Origin: Streptomyces massasporeus
Lineage (GTDB): Bacteria; Actinomycetota; Actinomycetes; Streptomycetales; Streptomycetaceae
Length of the DNA stretch: 64,000 nt
Assembly: GCF_014648995.1 (NCBI RefSeq)
Contig: NZ_BMSE01000015.1
Location: forward strand, 124,001 to 188,000
Direction: 5' to 3'
Positions 34,782 to 43,199 of this stretch are shown piece after piece. The notes under the pieces are model-generated. The model had not been told where the DNA came from. It worked only from the letters and a program-made list of their open reading frames with translations, and searched no databases. A program made the translations under genes and the position numbers. Numbering within the stretch: position 1 is the first letter of the stretch; each line of letters begins with the position of its first letter.

Positions 34782-36433
34782 CTGAGGTCGCACCGCCTCG
34801 TGAGGAGCTGCTGCGAGGCGCCCCCGTCGGCGGAGGCCGGGGTCGTGGTGGCCTGAACCGCCCAGTAGCAGCCCACGTTCTGGAAGGTGTGGTCGACGGT
34901 GAGGGTGTACTGGGTGGCGCCGCTGCGTTCGAAGGTCTGGGACGGGCCGTCCGGAGTGCCCAGCGGGCCCGCCGTACGGCCCGTGAACCAGGAGACCGTG
35001 ATCGAGACCGGACCCGTGCCGTCCGTGGTGATTCCGACGGTTGCCGTGGCGCTCGTGGGGCCTGTCTGCCGGAAGTCCGACACCACCACGTCCTTGACGG
35101 CGGGTGCGACAGGCGGGGCGGGCGTGGAGGTCGTCGGTGCCGCCGCGGTGGCCGGGCCGCCGGGTGCGGTGGTCTCCGGGTCGCCGGAGGGGGCGTCGGG
35201 AGCCGGGGGTTCATCCGAACCGGTGGCCGCCGGGCCCGAGGGCGACGACACGGTGGGTGACGGCGACGAGCCGGCCGACTCGGTCGGCGTGATGGAGGGA
35301 GAAGGCGAGGAGGCGATGGGGGAGGGCGGAGCGGCCGGTCCTTGGCCGGGCTGGGCACTGGTGGTGGCCAGGGCCTGCGCCGTCTGCTGCGCGGCGGTCC
35401 CCGGGTCGAAGGGGATCCCGAGGGTCAGGAGGACACCGAGAAGTGCGGCGCCGGCGGACACGAGCAGCCCCGGCCGGCCGGGCACCCACGACTGCGCCCG
35501 GCCGAGACCCGGCGGACGGTGCAGGACCGTGCGTGCCGTGTCCGTGGTGCTCCGCGGCGCCTCGCGCGACGAGGGCAGGAGCAGCGGCAGCAGGGCCACC
35601 AGCGCGGCGAGCCGGCCCCGGCCGCGTTCCTCCCAGTCGGGACCGTAGGCGGTGCCGGCGGCGGTCTGAAGCTCCGCGACCAGGTCCTCGGCGCGTGCGG
35701 GCCGTTCCTCGGGGTTCTTGGCCAGGCCCCGGCGCACCAGGTCCCGCACCGGCTCGGGGGCCTCCTCGGCCGGCACGGGTGCGTCGACGTGCTGGAGGGC
35801 GAGTTCGGCGAGGTTGTCGCCCCGGTACGGCTTGCGGCCCGTGAGGCATTCGAAGAAGGTGGCCGTGGCCGCGTACACATCGGCGGCGGGAGAGGCGGGA
35901 GCGCCGGTCCACTGCTCGGGGGCCATGTAGGAGGGGGTCCCGGCCATACCCGAGCTGGTGCCCGCATCCACCGCGATGCCGAAGTCGACCAGCTTGGAGC
36001 ATCCATCCGGCGTGACCAGAACGTTCTCCGGCTTGTAGTCCCGGTGGACGACGCCGATCCGGTGCGCGTCGGCCAGCCCGAGCAACGAACCCTTGAGGAT
36101 GACGAGTGCGGCTTCGGGGTCGAGCGGCCCCTCACGCTTCAGCAGCGCACGCAGCGAGACGCCGTCGACCAGCTCCATCACGATGGCGGCGCCGTCGGGG
36201 CTCTCCACGTACTCGTACAACCCGGCGACGTACGGGCTCTCCAGCCCGCCCAGCAGCCGTGCCTCCGCGCGGAAGTCGTGCACGAAGCCCGGCCGGGTGC
36301 GCAGGGATTCGCTGAGGTACTTCACCGCGACCGGAACGCCGGTCTCCTCGTGGACGGCCTGGACGACGCGTCCACTGGCCCCTTCCCCGAGCTCGAGCGA
36401 CCCGGTGTATCCGGGCACTTCCCACGTGTTCAT
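34778..36433 (-). CDS. Transmembrane Ser/Thr protein kinase with extracellular beta domain
   Basis: This 551-residue Hanks-type kinase has a glycine loop (LGEGASGRVV), the ATP lysine K38, the catalytic loop HRDYKPEN with D132, DFG at D150 and APEQW. Tyr replaces the usual Leu/Val in HRD-Y-K. After the kinase domain come a helix (PGLLVSAGAALLGVLLTLGI), a long Pro/Ser/Thr linker and an outer beta-sandwich-like domain (VVVSDFRQTGPTSATATVGI) ending TRRCDLR. The outer domain may sense cell-wall or small-molecule signals. ATG 36433 is preceded by a G-rich site. The next gene overlaps by four bases. Confidence 0.93.
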   Translation of the reverse strand: MNTWEVPGYTGSLELGEGASGRVVQAVHEETGVPVAVKYLSESLRTRPGFVHDFRAEARLLGGLESPYVAGLYEYVESPDGAAIVMELVDGVSLRALLKREGPLDPEAALVILKGSLLGLADAHRIGVVHRDYKPENVLVTPDGCSKLVDFGIAVDAGTSSGMAGTPSYMAPEQWTGAPASPAADVYAATATFFECLTGRKPYRGDNLAELALQHVDAPVPAEEAPEPVRDLVRRGLAKNPEERPARAEDLVAELQTAAGTAYGPDWEERGRGRLAALVALLPLLLPSSREAPRSTTDTARTVLHRPPGLGRAQSWVPGRPGLLVSAGAALLGVLLTLGIPFDPGTAAQQTAQALATTSAQPGQGPAAPPSPIASSPSPSITPTESAGSSPSPTVSSPSGPAATGSDEPPAPDAPSGDPETTAPGGPATAAAPTTSTPAPPVAPAVKDVVVSDFRQTGPTSATATVGITTDGTGPVSITVSWFTGRTAGPLGTPDGPSQTFERSGATQYTLTVDHTFQNVGCYWAVQATTTPASADGGASQQLLTRRCDLR

Positions 36434-36566
36434 CGCACCCCCCTGGGCCACCGTTCGGCATCGGCCGGCCCTGCACTCGAGGACACATCTTTCGGCCACC
36501 GCGGTTGCGTGGCCAGAAGTATGCGCGAGGCGTGCCCGGACCGTGACAGAACGGTGGAGAAGCCTG

Positions 36567-36615
36567 CCGGAGCCCGGAGCCCGGAGCCCGGAGCCCGGAG
36601 CCCGGAGCCCGGAGG
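36567..36615. repeat. 7-bp tandem repeat, seven units
   Basis: CCGGAGC is repeated six times in perfect register and a seventh unit differs in the last base (CCGGAGG). It lies about 130 bases upstream of the kinase start, in the promoter region. Short perfect repeats of this kind change length easily. Confidence 0.85.
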
Positions 36616-36715
36616 CCGCAGCATGGGTTCTGCCAGGTGAAGAATGAAGCCGGCCGTCATGGGTGGGTGTCGGTCGGCCGGATGGTGGGGCGGCGTTCCT
36701 GCGGAGGCGCTCGGT

Positions 36716-36754
36716 GCACCCGAGTAGGCCGACATCCCCGGCCTACTCGGGTGC
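36716..36754. terminator. Strong hairpin terminator after the rhamnosidase gene
   Basis: A perfect 15-bp stem (36716-36730 with 36740-36754, GCACCCGAGTAGGCC) has a 9-base loop. It lies 30 bases beyond the rhamnosidase stop. Confidence 0.85.
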
Positions 36755-36784
36755 GCCTTCGATGCGGCGCGCCCCCGGCCCGCC

Positions 36785-39700
36785 CTAGTGGGAATCCGGC
36801 CCGGCGGCGAAGTCGTAGGTGCCCGACCCGACCTGGAAGACGGCCGCCCCGTCCTCCATGCGCAGGAAGCGGACCCCCTTCGCCTTGTCCGCCGGTCGGC
36901 CGCCCTCGGTCACCGCGCGGCGCGTGTCGGCCGGGACGTGGACTTCCGCGACCGTGTTGACCGGAACCGTCACCTTCAGGGTGAAGACGCCGTCGCGGCT
37001 GGTCCAGCGCGATGACAGCAGGCCGTGGACGGTGTGGAGGCTTCCGGAGCCCCGGGTCAGGTTGCCGCCGGGTACGGGGGCGATCCGGGAGCGCTTGTAG
37101 CCGGGCTCGATGGCGGAGAGGCCACCGATGTTCTGGAACATCCAGTCACCCACGGCGCCGTACGCGTAGTGGTTGAAGGAGTTCATGTCGACGGGGCCGA
37201 ATTCGCCGTCGGGCATGATCGAGTTCCAGCGCTCCCACATGGTGGTGCCGCCCTTCTCGATCTCGTAGCCCCAGGACGGGTAGTCCTTGTGCAGGAGCAT
37301 CTTGTAGGCCAGGTCGTCGCGGCCGATCCGGCTCAGCGCGGGCAGCAGCAGCGGCGTGCCGATGAAGCCGGTGCGCAGGTGGTAGTCGGTCAGGGCCAGC
37401 TTGGCCACGAACTTCTCCCCGACCTTGCCGACGAGTGCCGGGTCCGCGACGAGGTCCATGCCCAGGGCCATGGCGTATCCGGTCTGGGAGTTGCCCTTCA
37501 CGGTGCCGTCGGCCGAGACGTAGGCCTCGGTGAAGGCGTGGCGGATGTCGGCGGAGAGCTTGCGGTAGTCGGACGCCGCGGACTCGTCGCCCAGGGCGTC
37601 GGCGACGTCCGCCATCATGCGGGCGTTCTCGGCGTAATAGGCGGTGCCCAGGATGCCCTGTTCGGTGGGGTCGTCCAGATGCAGCCAGTCGTTGGTGAAG
37701 AACGTGGTGCGGCCGGGCTCCAGGAGGTCCGCTCCGGCACTCTCGCGCACGAACTGGAAGAACTTGCGCATCGCGGAGTAGTTGTCGCGCAGGATGCGGG
37801 TGTCACCGTAGGAGCGCCACACGTGGTACGGCACGGTGATCATGACGTCGGACCAGCCGACGCCGCTGTCGGCGAACTGGCCCTGGGGGGTCGGCACGAC
37901 CGCCGGCAGATCGCCGTTGGCGCGCTGGGAGTTGCGGACGTCCGCCATCCAATGGGACAGGAACGCGCGCGTGTCGACGAGGTAGTTGGCCGTCGGGGCG
38001 AACAGGCTGATGTCGCCCGTCCAGCCCAGGCGCTCGTCGCGGGCCGGGGTGTCGGTGGGGATGGACAGGAAGTTGCCCCGCTGGCTCCAGGAGATGTTGC
38101 TGACCAACTGGTCGAGCATGCCGTCCGAGGTCTTCAGCGTGCCGGTGGAGGGGAGGTCGGAGCCCCAGACGACGCCCTGGACGTCGCTGAGCGCGGGTGG
38201 TGAGTCCACTCCGGTGATCTCGATGTAGCGGAACCCGTGCTGGGTGAAGGTGGGCTCGTAGGTGACCGGTGCGGAGTCGGCGAAGACATAGCGGTCGGTG
38301 ACCTTGGCGCTGCGGAAGTTGTCGGTGTAGAGGGTGCCGTCCTTGTTGAGTACCTCGGCGTAACGGATCTTCGCGGTCCGGCCGGAGGAGCCGGTCAGGG
38401 TCAGCCGGGACACGCCGACCATGTTCTGGCCGAGGTCGTACACGTAGGTCCCGGGGCTGGGCTCGGTCATCTTCCGGGCCTTGAGGACCTGGGTCTCGCG
38501 CACGGGCTCGTCGCTCTGTGGGACGAGCCGGGCGGTGCGTGACTCCACCGTCGCCGCCGTCTCCCAGCCGGCGTCGTCGAAGCCGGCGCGGCTCCAGCCC
38601 GCCGGCTTCAGACGGGCGTCGTACGTCTCACCGTCCTGCAGGTCGGCCTTCACGTAAGGTCCCTCGGCCGCCTTCCACGAGCCGTCCGTGGCGATCCACT
38701 GCACGGAGCCGTCGGTATAGGCGACGCGCATCTTCGCCACGAGCGCCGGAGCGTCGCCGTACTGGCGGCTCCAGCCGATCCCCACCTTGCCGGCCCACCA
38801 GCCGTTCGCCAGGGAGGCGCCGATCGCGTTGTCGCCCCTGTTGAGGAGTCTCGTGACGTCGTAGGTCTGGGACTGGATGCGCTTGTGGTAATCGGTCCAG
38901 CCCGGGGCCAGCACCTGGTCGCCGACCGGCCTGCCGTTGATCTCCAGCGCGTAGATGCCGAGCGCGGAGGCGTAGACCCGTGCGGAGGTGACTTTTTTGC
39001 CGGGCTCGGTCGCGAAGGCCTTGCGGAGCAAGGGCATCGGCCGGAGATCGGTCCCGTACAGGGCGTCCGTGGTGCCGGAGACCGCGAGGGCGGAGGCGGC
39101 GATGTCACCGCCGGAGAAGGGGTTCCGGCCGGAGGCGAAGTCGGTGTCGAGCAGGGTGCTGCCGTCGGCCCCGGTCACTACGGCGTCGTAGACCGTTCCC
39201 CGCTCGCCGCAGCAGGCGTGGGTGCGGAAACCGATGTAGCCCTTCGTGAACGTGGAGTCGGTGAAGGTGCTGACGAGCTTGCCGTCGAGTGTCGTCCTGA
39301 TCGTGTCGCCCACCGCGTCGTAGCGCACGGTGTGCCGGTCGGCGAGGAGGGATGCGTTGGTGAAGCCGTAGGGTGCGAGGTCTACTTCCTTGACGACGCT
39401 GTACGTGCCGTTGACCTGCTTGTGCAGCCTCAGCGTCGGGCTCGCGCCGGTGACGTTGAACTGCCACATGTATCCGTTGGCCGAGTCGGGAGCGCGCAGG
39501 AACATGCCGAAGGCGGCGTTTTCGAGCTTGAAGCGGACGGTCGCGGCGTAGTCGGTCCACTTGTCCAGTTCACTCGGAGCGCCGGGGCGCGTGATCCACT
39601 GCGCGCCGTCCCAGTCGTCGGCGTCCAACAGGCCGGTCTCGAAGTACGCGTCCGCGCTCCACCGGCTCACCGCTCCCTTGTCGTCCCAGACCCGGACGCG

Positions 39701-40069
39701 CCAGTGGTAGCGAGTGGCCGACTTCAGGTCCGGGCCGCCGTACGCGACATCGACCTGCCGGCCGGATGTCACTTTGCCCGACGACCACACGTCGGCGGCC
39801 CCTGGTCGGCGCCCGACCTGTATCTCATAGGCCTGTTGTGCCGTCGCCCGCCGGTCCGACGCCAACTGCCATCCGAATACCGGGGTTTCACCGCCGATGC
39901 CGATGGGGTTCGTGCGGCTGTTGGTGCTCAGGCCACGCACGGCGAGAGGGGTGTCCGCGGCGGACGCCGTTGGTGACAGGGGATGGGGCAGTGCGGACAC
40001 GCCGCCGAGTATCGCGAGCACGACGAAGCCCGAAAAGAGGCCGAGCATGAGGGGGCGCCTGAGGAGCAT
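36785..40069 (-). CDS. Secreted alpha-L-rhamnosidase (GH78)
   Basis: This 1094-residue extracellular glycosidase cleaves terminal alpha-L-rhamnose from plant or bacterial glycans. A signal peptide (GLFSGFVVLAILGGVSA) is followed by N-terminal beta domains, one with an inserted lectin-like segment (residues about 170-320). The (alpha/alpha)6 barrel has the family motif ARDERLGWTGD and GDLPAVVPTPQG. The C-terminal beta domain ends the protein. ATG 40069 has GGAG just upstream. Two palindromes in the 75 bases upstream are likely operators. It stands alone, closed by a strong terminator. Confidence 0.95.
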   Translation of the reverse strand: MLLRRPLMLGLFSGFVVLAILGGVSALPHPLSPTASAADTPLAVRGLSTNSRTNPIGIGGETPVFGWQLASDRRATAQQAYEIQVGRRPGAADVWSSGKVTSGRQVDVAYGGPDLKSATRYHWRVRVWDDKGAVSRWSADAYFETGLLDADDWDGAQWITRPGAPSELDKWTDYAATVRFKLENAAFGMFLRAPDSANGYMWQFNVTGASPTLRLHKQVNGTYSVVKEVDLAPYGFTNASLLADRHTVRYDAVGDTIRTTLDGKLVSTFTDSTFTKGYIGFRTHACCGERGTVYDAVVTGADGSTLLDTDFASGRNPFSGGDIAASALAVSGTTDALYGTDLRPMPLLRKAFATEPGKKVTSARVYASALGIYALEINGRPVGDQVLAPGWTDYHKRIQSQTYDVTRLLNRGDNAIGASLANGWWAGKVGIGWSRQYGDAPALVAKMRVAYTDGSVQWIATDGSWKAAEGPYVKADLQDGETYDARLKPAGWSRAGFDDAGWETAATVESRTARLVPQSDEPVRETQVLKARKMTEPSPGTYVYDLGQNMVGVSRLTLTGSSGRTAKIRYAEVLNKDGTLYTDNFRSAKVTDRYVFADSAPVTYEPTFTQHGFRYIEITGVDSPPALSDVQGVVWGSDLPSTGTLKTSDGMLDQLVSNISWSQRGNFLSIPTDTPARDERLGWTGDISLFAPTANYLVDTRAFLSHWMADVRNSQRANGDLPAVVPTPQGQFADSGVGWSDVMITVPYHVWRSYGDTRILRDNYSAMRKFFQFVRESAGADLLEPGRTTFFTNDWLHLDDPTEQGILGTAYYAENARMMADVADALGDESAASDYRKLSADIRHAFTEAYVSADGTVKGNSQTGYAMALGMDLVADPALVGKVGEKFVAKLALTDYHLRTGFIGTPLLLPALSRIGRDDLAYKMLLHKDYPSWGYEIEKGGTTMWERWNSIMPDGEFGPVDMNSFNHYAYGAVGDWMFQNIGGLSAIEPGYKRSRIAPVPGGNLTRGSGSLHTVHGLLSSRWTSRDGVFTLKVTVPVNTVAEVHVPADTRRAVTEGGRPADKAKGVRFLRMEDGAAVFQVGSGTYDFAAGPDSH

Positions 40070-40085
40070 GGCTTCTCCGGTCTGC

Positions 40086-40097
40086 TGAATCGTTTCA
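40086..40097 (-). promoter_or_regulatory. Candidate LacI-family operator
   Basis: TGAATCGTTTCA differs by two bases from TGAAACGTTTCA, the palindromic core of many Streptomyces LacI-family sites with a central CG. It lies 17-28 bases upstream of the rhamnosidase start, where a repressor would block transcription. No LacI gene is present in the window. Confidence 0.5.
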
Positions 40098-40127
40098 ATC
40101 AAGCAGGTCGCGGGGACAGTAGCTGTG

Positions 40128-40144
40128 TGACGTGAGACACGTCA
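40128..40144. promoter_or_regulatory. 17-bp perfect palindrome upstream of the rhamnosidase
   Basis: TGACGTG-AGA-CACGTCA is an exact 7-3-7 inverted repeat about 60 bases upstream of the rhamnosidase start. The size and symmetry suit a dimeric regulator's binding site. Confidence 0.6.
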
Positions 40145-40236
40145 ATATGTGAGTCGGCCCGGATTGCCGTGGAAGTCGGGCAGTCGAGGGGGATTCGGTC
40201 TCTCGCGAGCATGCGGCCGACGCCCCATCGACCACG

Positions 40237-40722
40237 TCAGTCCCACGAGTTGAAGAGGACCGCGCCCAGTGTGGTGATGCCGTAGAAGCGGATGTCGCGC
40301 CATTCGCCCTGAGTGAGGACCGAGGTGTCGAGGTCGGTCAGTGGGGTGGTGAGCCGCACGCGGTCGAGTGCTTCGAACCCGAGGTCGGCGAAAGCGTGGG
40401 CCCAGGGCGGTGGGGTGAGGAACTCGTCGCTGAACCAATCCCGGAGTTCTTCGGCGAAGGCGATCCAGGGGTGGTGGGCGTGGCAGAGGATGACGTGCTC
40501 GCCCGCGCTCGTGACGACCGTCGCGGTGTGGAACGACCGAGGGTAGGCCTGCTCCTCGACCCGGCCCACCTGGCCATTGGCAGCCCGGGCGGCTGCGTAC
40601 AGGGCTGCGCGGAACGTCCTCTGGTCGACTTCCGGCAGGGGGCCGTCCTTCGGCTGGAAGAAGCCGGTGGCACCTCGCGGCAGTACGAACGCTGCGTCCT
40701 TGTCTGCGGCCATGTGGCTCAT
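40237..40722 (-). CDS. Conserved hypothetical protein
   Basis: This 161-residue soluble alpha/beta protein has no signal peptide. Several aromatic clusters (GATGFFQPKDG, HAHHPWIAFAEELRDWF, GEWRDIRFYGI) suggest a compact globular fold, and one Cys lies next to His-rich ILCHAHHPW. I do not recognise the family. The start is ATG 40722 (ATG 40713 is in frame), with no clear ribosome binding site. It may be transcribed alone. Confidence 0.65.
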   Translation of the reverse strand: MSHMAADKDAAFVLPRGATGFFQPKDGPLPEVDQRTFRAALYAAARAANGQVGRVEEQAYPRSFHTATVVTSAGEHVILCHAHHPWIAFAEELRDWFSDEFLTPPPWAHAFADLGFEALDRVRLTTPLTDLDTSVLTQGEWRDIRFYGITTLGAVLFNSWD

Positions 40723-40876
40723 TGTGGCGAAGCGCGTCTCCGTCGGCGTTCTATTTGCGCTGTGAACTGCCGCGTCGTGCAGGCGGAAAGTGCCTTGTCG
40801 CGAGCCGTCGTGACCTCGGCTTCGTCGAGATCGAGTGGTTGATCCGTCCCGGGCGCTTGCCGTGCGCGGCCGGCCC

Positions 40877-41176
40877 CTAGACGCGCAAGAGCGCCGTCAC
40901 GGCGACCGCGGCCACCAGAGCCACGGGGAGTGGGGCACGGCGCCAGAGGAGCAGCGGGACGACCGCGAGTCCCGCGATCACGGTGAGATCCACGGCGCTC
41001 CAGCGGGAGCCCAGTACGTCCACGACGATGAAACCGGCGAGCAGCGCGGGGCCTGTGAGGGCGATCACCGACTGTGCTCGCGGGGGCAGGGTGCGCCCGC
41101 CGAAGAGGGCGGGGCCGAAGGCTTTGCAGGTGAAGCTGAGGGCGGCGACGGCGCCGATGGCGAGCCAGAGAGTCAT
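40877..41176 (-). CDS. azlD: AzlD-type branched-chain amino acid export subunit
   Basis: This 99-residue protein has three to four helices (LWLAIGAVAALSFTCKAFGP, VIALTGPALLAGFIVVDVLG, LTVIAGLAVVPLLLW). This is the small subunit of the AzlCD/YgaZH exporter of branched-chain amino acids or their analogues. Its ATG overlaps the azlC TGA by four bases, so the two subunits are made in equal amount. A short basic motif (RRAPLPVAL) connects the last helices. Confidence 0.92.
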   Translation of the reverse strand: MTLWLAIGAVAALSFTCKAFGPALFGGRTLPPRAQSVIALTGPALLAGFIVVDVLGSRWSAVDLTVIAGLAVVPLLLWRRAPLPVALVAAVAVTALLRV

Positions 41177-41979
41177 CGTGCGACCTCTTCGTCGGAGTGG
41201 ACGGGTTGCACGGCCTTATCGGCCTGCCCGGCCGCTTCGGCCCTGTTCGCCTCTTCGGCGCTTTCCGGACCGGCGGGCGGCGAGGCGGGCGCCCGGAAGA
41301 GGGCGACGAGGGCCGCGAGCGCCGCGCCCACGAGGGCGGGCCCGGCCGGCAGGAAGACGATGAGGCCGGCCGCGAGCACGGCGCCGAGCAGGGCCGGCAG
41401 TCGGTTGATCCGTTCCCGGCGGACCTCGTCGAAGAGGAGCGCGACGAAGAGCGCCGGTGTGAGGACGTCCAGTCCGAGCCGGTGCAGGAGATCGGGGTCG
41501 GGTGACATCGCGACGCCCAGGGCGGTGCCCGCGACCCAGGCCGGCCACTGGATCGCGGTGGCGCCGAAGAGCAGGTACCGGTCGAACCGTCCTCCTCCGA
41601 GATGGGCGGCGGCCCATGACCCGTCGACCACCGCCTGGCCTTCGAGCGCGCGGCGGAACCGGCCGCCGCGCAGATCACCGGCGACGGCGATGCCCATGGG
41701 GATGAAACGGCTGTTGATCAGCGCCGCTGACGTCACGGCGCCGGCGATGCCGCCGCCGGAGCCCAGGGTCGCGAGCAGGGCGAACTGGGCGGACCCCGAG
41801 AAGACGGCCATCGAGCAGATCACCGGCGCGAGATGTCCCCAGCCCTGCGAGGTGCTGATCGCGCCGAAGCTGACGGCGAGCAGAAAGGAAGCGGCCGCCA
41901 GCCCGGACCCGGTTTTGAGCCCGGACAGGAAGCTCGCACGCGGCGAGACGGCGACTTTCGCTGGTCGGAGACGGTCCAT
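41173..41979 (-). CDS. azlC: AzlC-type branched-chain amino acid export subunit
   Basis: This 268-residue membrane protein is the large subunit of the exporter. Signatures are SFGAISTSQGWGHLAPVIC, MAVFSGSAQFALLATLGSGG and SAALINSRFIPMGIAV. ATG 41979 is chosen: the alternative at 42000 lies inside the operator-like palindrome, which could not then be in untranslated DNA. The C-terminus is an acidic, cytoplasmic tail. It is divergent from a CGNR regulator and shares the palindrome with it, which suggests negative control by that protein. Confidence 0.93.
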   Translation of the reverse strand: MDRLRPAKVAVSPRASFLSGLKTGSGLAAASFLLAVSFGAISTSQGWGHLAPVICSMAVFSGSAQFALLATLGSGGGIAGAVTSAALINSRFIPMGIAVAGDLRGGRFRRALEGQAVVDGSWAAAHLGGGRFDRYLLFGATAIQWPAWVAGTALGVAMSPDPDLLHRLGLDVLTPALFVALLFDEVRRERINRLPALLGAVLAAGLIVFLPAGPALVGAALAALVALFRAPASPPAGPESAEEANRAEAAGQADKAVQPVHSDEEVAR

Positions 41980-41987
41980 GACCCCGA

Positions 41988-42021
41988 TTCTAACAGTCAT
42001 AAGAGTTTATGCCTGTTAGAA
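41988..42021. promoter_or_regulatory. 34-bp nested palindrome between azlC and the CGNR regulator gene
   Basis: TTCTAACAG (41988-41996) and CTGTTAGAA (42013-42021) are exact complements. Within them CATAA (41998-42002) and TTATG (42007-42011) are also exact complements around GAGT. The A+T-rich double dyad stands out in high-G+C DNA and lies between two divergent starts, so it is a strong operator candidate. Confidence 0.75.
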
Positions 42022-42040
42022 AGGCGAGTACGCTGAGGGT

Positions 42041-42694
42041 GTGATGAGCAAGCCACCGGTTCTCCGCGCCTCGACCGCGTCGGGAAGCCCTCACGACTCC
42101 GGCATGTCACTCGTGGGCGGCCATCCGGTACTCGACTTCGCCAACACCATCGCCTGGCGCCTGGACCCCGCCCGCACGGCCGACCGCGTCCAGGGCCCCG
42201 AGGCATGGGTCCGCTGGGCCGTCGCCGGCGGACTCCTCACCGCCGACCGCGCCGAGACGATGCTCCGAGCCGAGACGGCGGACTCCGCACCAACAGAGGA
42301 CGAGACCGCGGCGCTCATGGACCTGCGTGCCACCCTCGTGCGGATCCTGGACGCCCTCGTCGACGACGAGGCGCCCCCTGCCGAGGAATGGGAGGCACTG
42401 CGCCGCAGCATGGTGCTGGCCCGCGAGGACGCCGCACTGTTCCCCTCCTTCCCCCTGCGGTGGCAGCCAGGCACGGACCACCTCGGCGACCTCGCTCACA
42501 CGCTGGTGCTGCTGACGGAGGACCTGCTGTCCGGGGACGGCCTGGGCCGGATCCGGCGCTGTGCGGGCCCCGGATGCGGCTGGTTCTTCCTCGACCGTTC
42601 CCGGAGCGGGACCCGGCGCTGGTGCAGCTCGGACGACTGCGGGAACCGGGACCGCGCCAAGCGCCACTACTCCCGCACTCGTCGGCGCGGGTGA
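42041..42694 (+). CDS. CGNR zinc-finger / ABATE-domain regulator
   Basis: This 217-residue protein has an N-terminal ABATE-type domain (GGHPVLDFANTIAWR, then helices) and a C-terminal CGNR zinc ribbon, with C-x4-C (RRCAGPGCGW) and C-x4-C (RWCSSDDCGNRDRAKRHY) as metal ligands and a basic end that contacts DNA. Such proteins are thought to be stress-related transcription regulators. GTG 42041 is the start. The gene is divergent from azlCD with a 34-bp palindrome between, so it likely controls export and itself. Confidence 0.9.
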   Translation: MMSKPPVLRASTASGSPHDSGMSLVGGHPVLDFANTIAWRLDPARTADRVQGPEAWVRWAVAGGLLTADRAETMLRAETADSAPTEDETAALMDLRATLVRILDALVDDEAPPAEEWEALRRSMVLAREDAALFPSFPLRWQPGTDHLGDLAHTLVLLTEDLLSGDGLGRIRRCAGPGCGWFFLDRSRSGTRRWCSSDDCGNRDRAKRHYSRTRRRG

Positions 42695-42770
42695 CGTCGC
42701 GGGCGCGCGCCGCCGTGCGAATTGTCGTTTCGGGCCCGTGAACCCCGGCGGCAGAGCGCACCGCAAGGGC

Positions 42771-42950
42771 TCACGGGCAGGCGCGGGCGAGGATGACGGG
42801 GGCGGCCAGGCGCCGAAGTTCGGTGGGCCGTCCCAAGAGCAGCGAGTCGACCGCGGCCCGCCGGGAGAAGAGCTGCGCGTGGTGCTCCTCGGTCATGCCG
42901 ACCGCCCCGTGCAACTGCACGGCGTCCGTGGCCCGTTCGAGCGCTGACGG
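42771..42950 (-). pseudogene. Acyl-CoA dehydrogenase, C-terminal scrap
   Basis: About 60 residues read in one frame to a TGA at 42771-42773: ALERATDAVQLHGAVGMTEE, HHAQLFSRRAA, DSLLLGRPTE and LAAPVILARA. This is the ending of acyl-CoA dehydrogenases (the QLHGAVGMT flavin loop is typical). Homology ends at about 42950 with no start, so the rest of the gene is lost. It does not seem expressed. Confidence 0.75.
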
Positions 42951-42968
42951 TCGTTGAAGAGGGGCACC

Positions 42969-43199
42969 TCACATAGCGATTGGCCGATACGCCAGGGCTT
43001 GATCGACCACCTCATCGGCCGAAAGCTCCAGCCCCGGCGGCCAGAAGATCAAGTCGCGGACATGACCGGACGGGCATGCCAGTGATCTGTCGAGACTGTC
43101 CAGCCAAGCGTCCATCTCGTCGTCCGAGGTGTAGTCCGCTTGCATGATCCGCTGCACGAGCGCGACAGCCGCCGCGCGATTCACCCCCACAGCACTCAT
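42969..43199 (-). CDS. Bacteriocin immunity-like protein (colicin E9-immunity fold)
   Basis: This 76-residue acidic protein reads LVQRIMQADYTSDDEMDAWL, then DRSLACPSGHVRDLIFWPP and DEVVDQALAYRPIAM. The helix-acidic loop-LIFWP-x-E(I/V)xxxAL-Y(R/K)PI pattern matches small immunity proteins of nuclease bacteriocins (E9-Imm type), found also in Gram-positive bacteria. ATG 43199 is preceded by GGAGGGG, which decides against the ATG at 43220. No toxin gene lies next to it, so it is an orphan that could protect against nucleases of rivals or of a lost system. Confidence 0.75.
   Translation of the reverse strand: MSAVGVNRAAAVALVQRIMQADYTSDDEMDAWLDSLDRSLACPSGHVRDLIFWPPGLELSADEVVDQALAYRPIAM

Noticed and set aside
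36567..36615. The 7-bp tandem repeat as a replication or attachment site
   Set aside because: The unit is too short and G+C-rich, and there is no integrase or origin gene nearby.
42667..42972. Open frame of 101 residues on the minus strand
   Set aside because: It is a shadow of the acyl-CoA dehydrogenase scrap in another frame.
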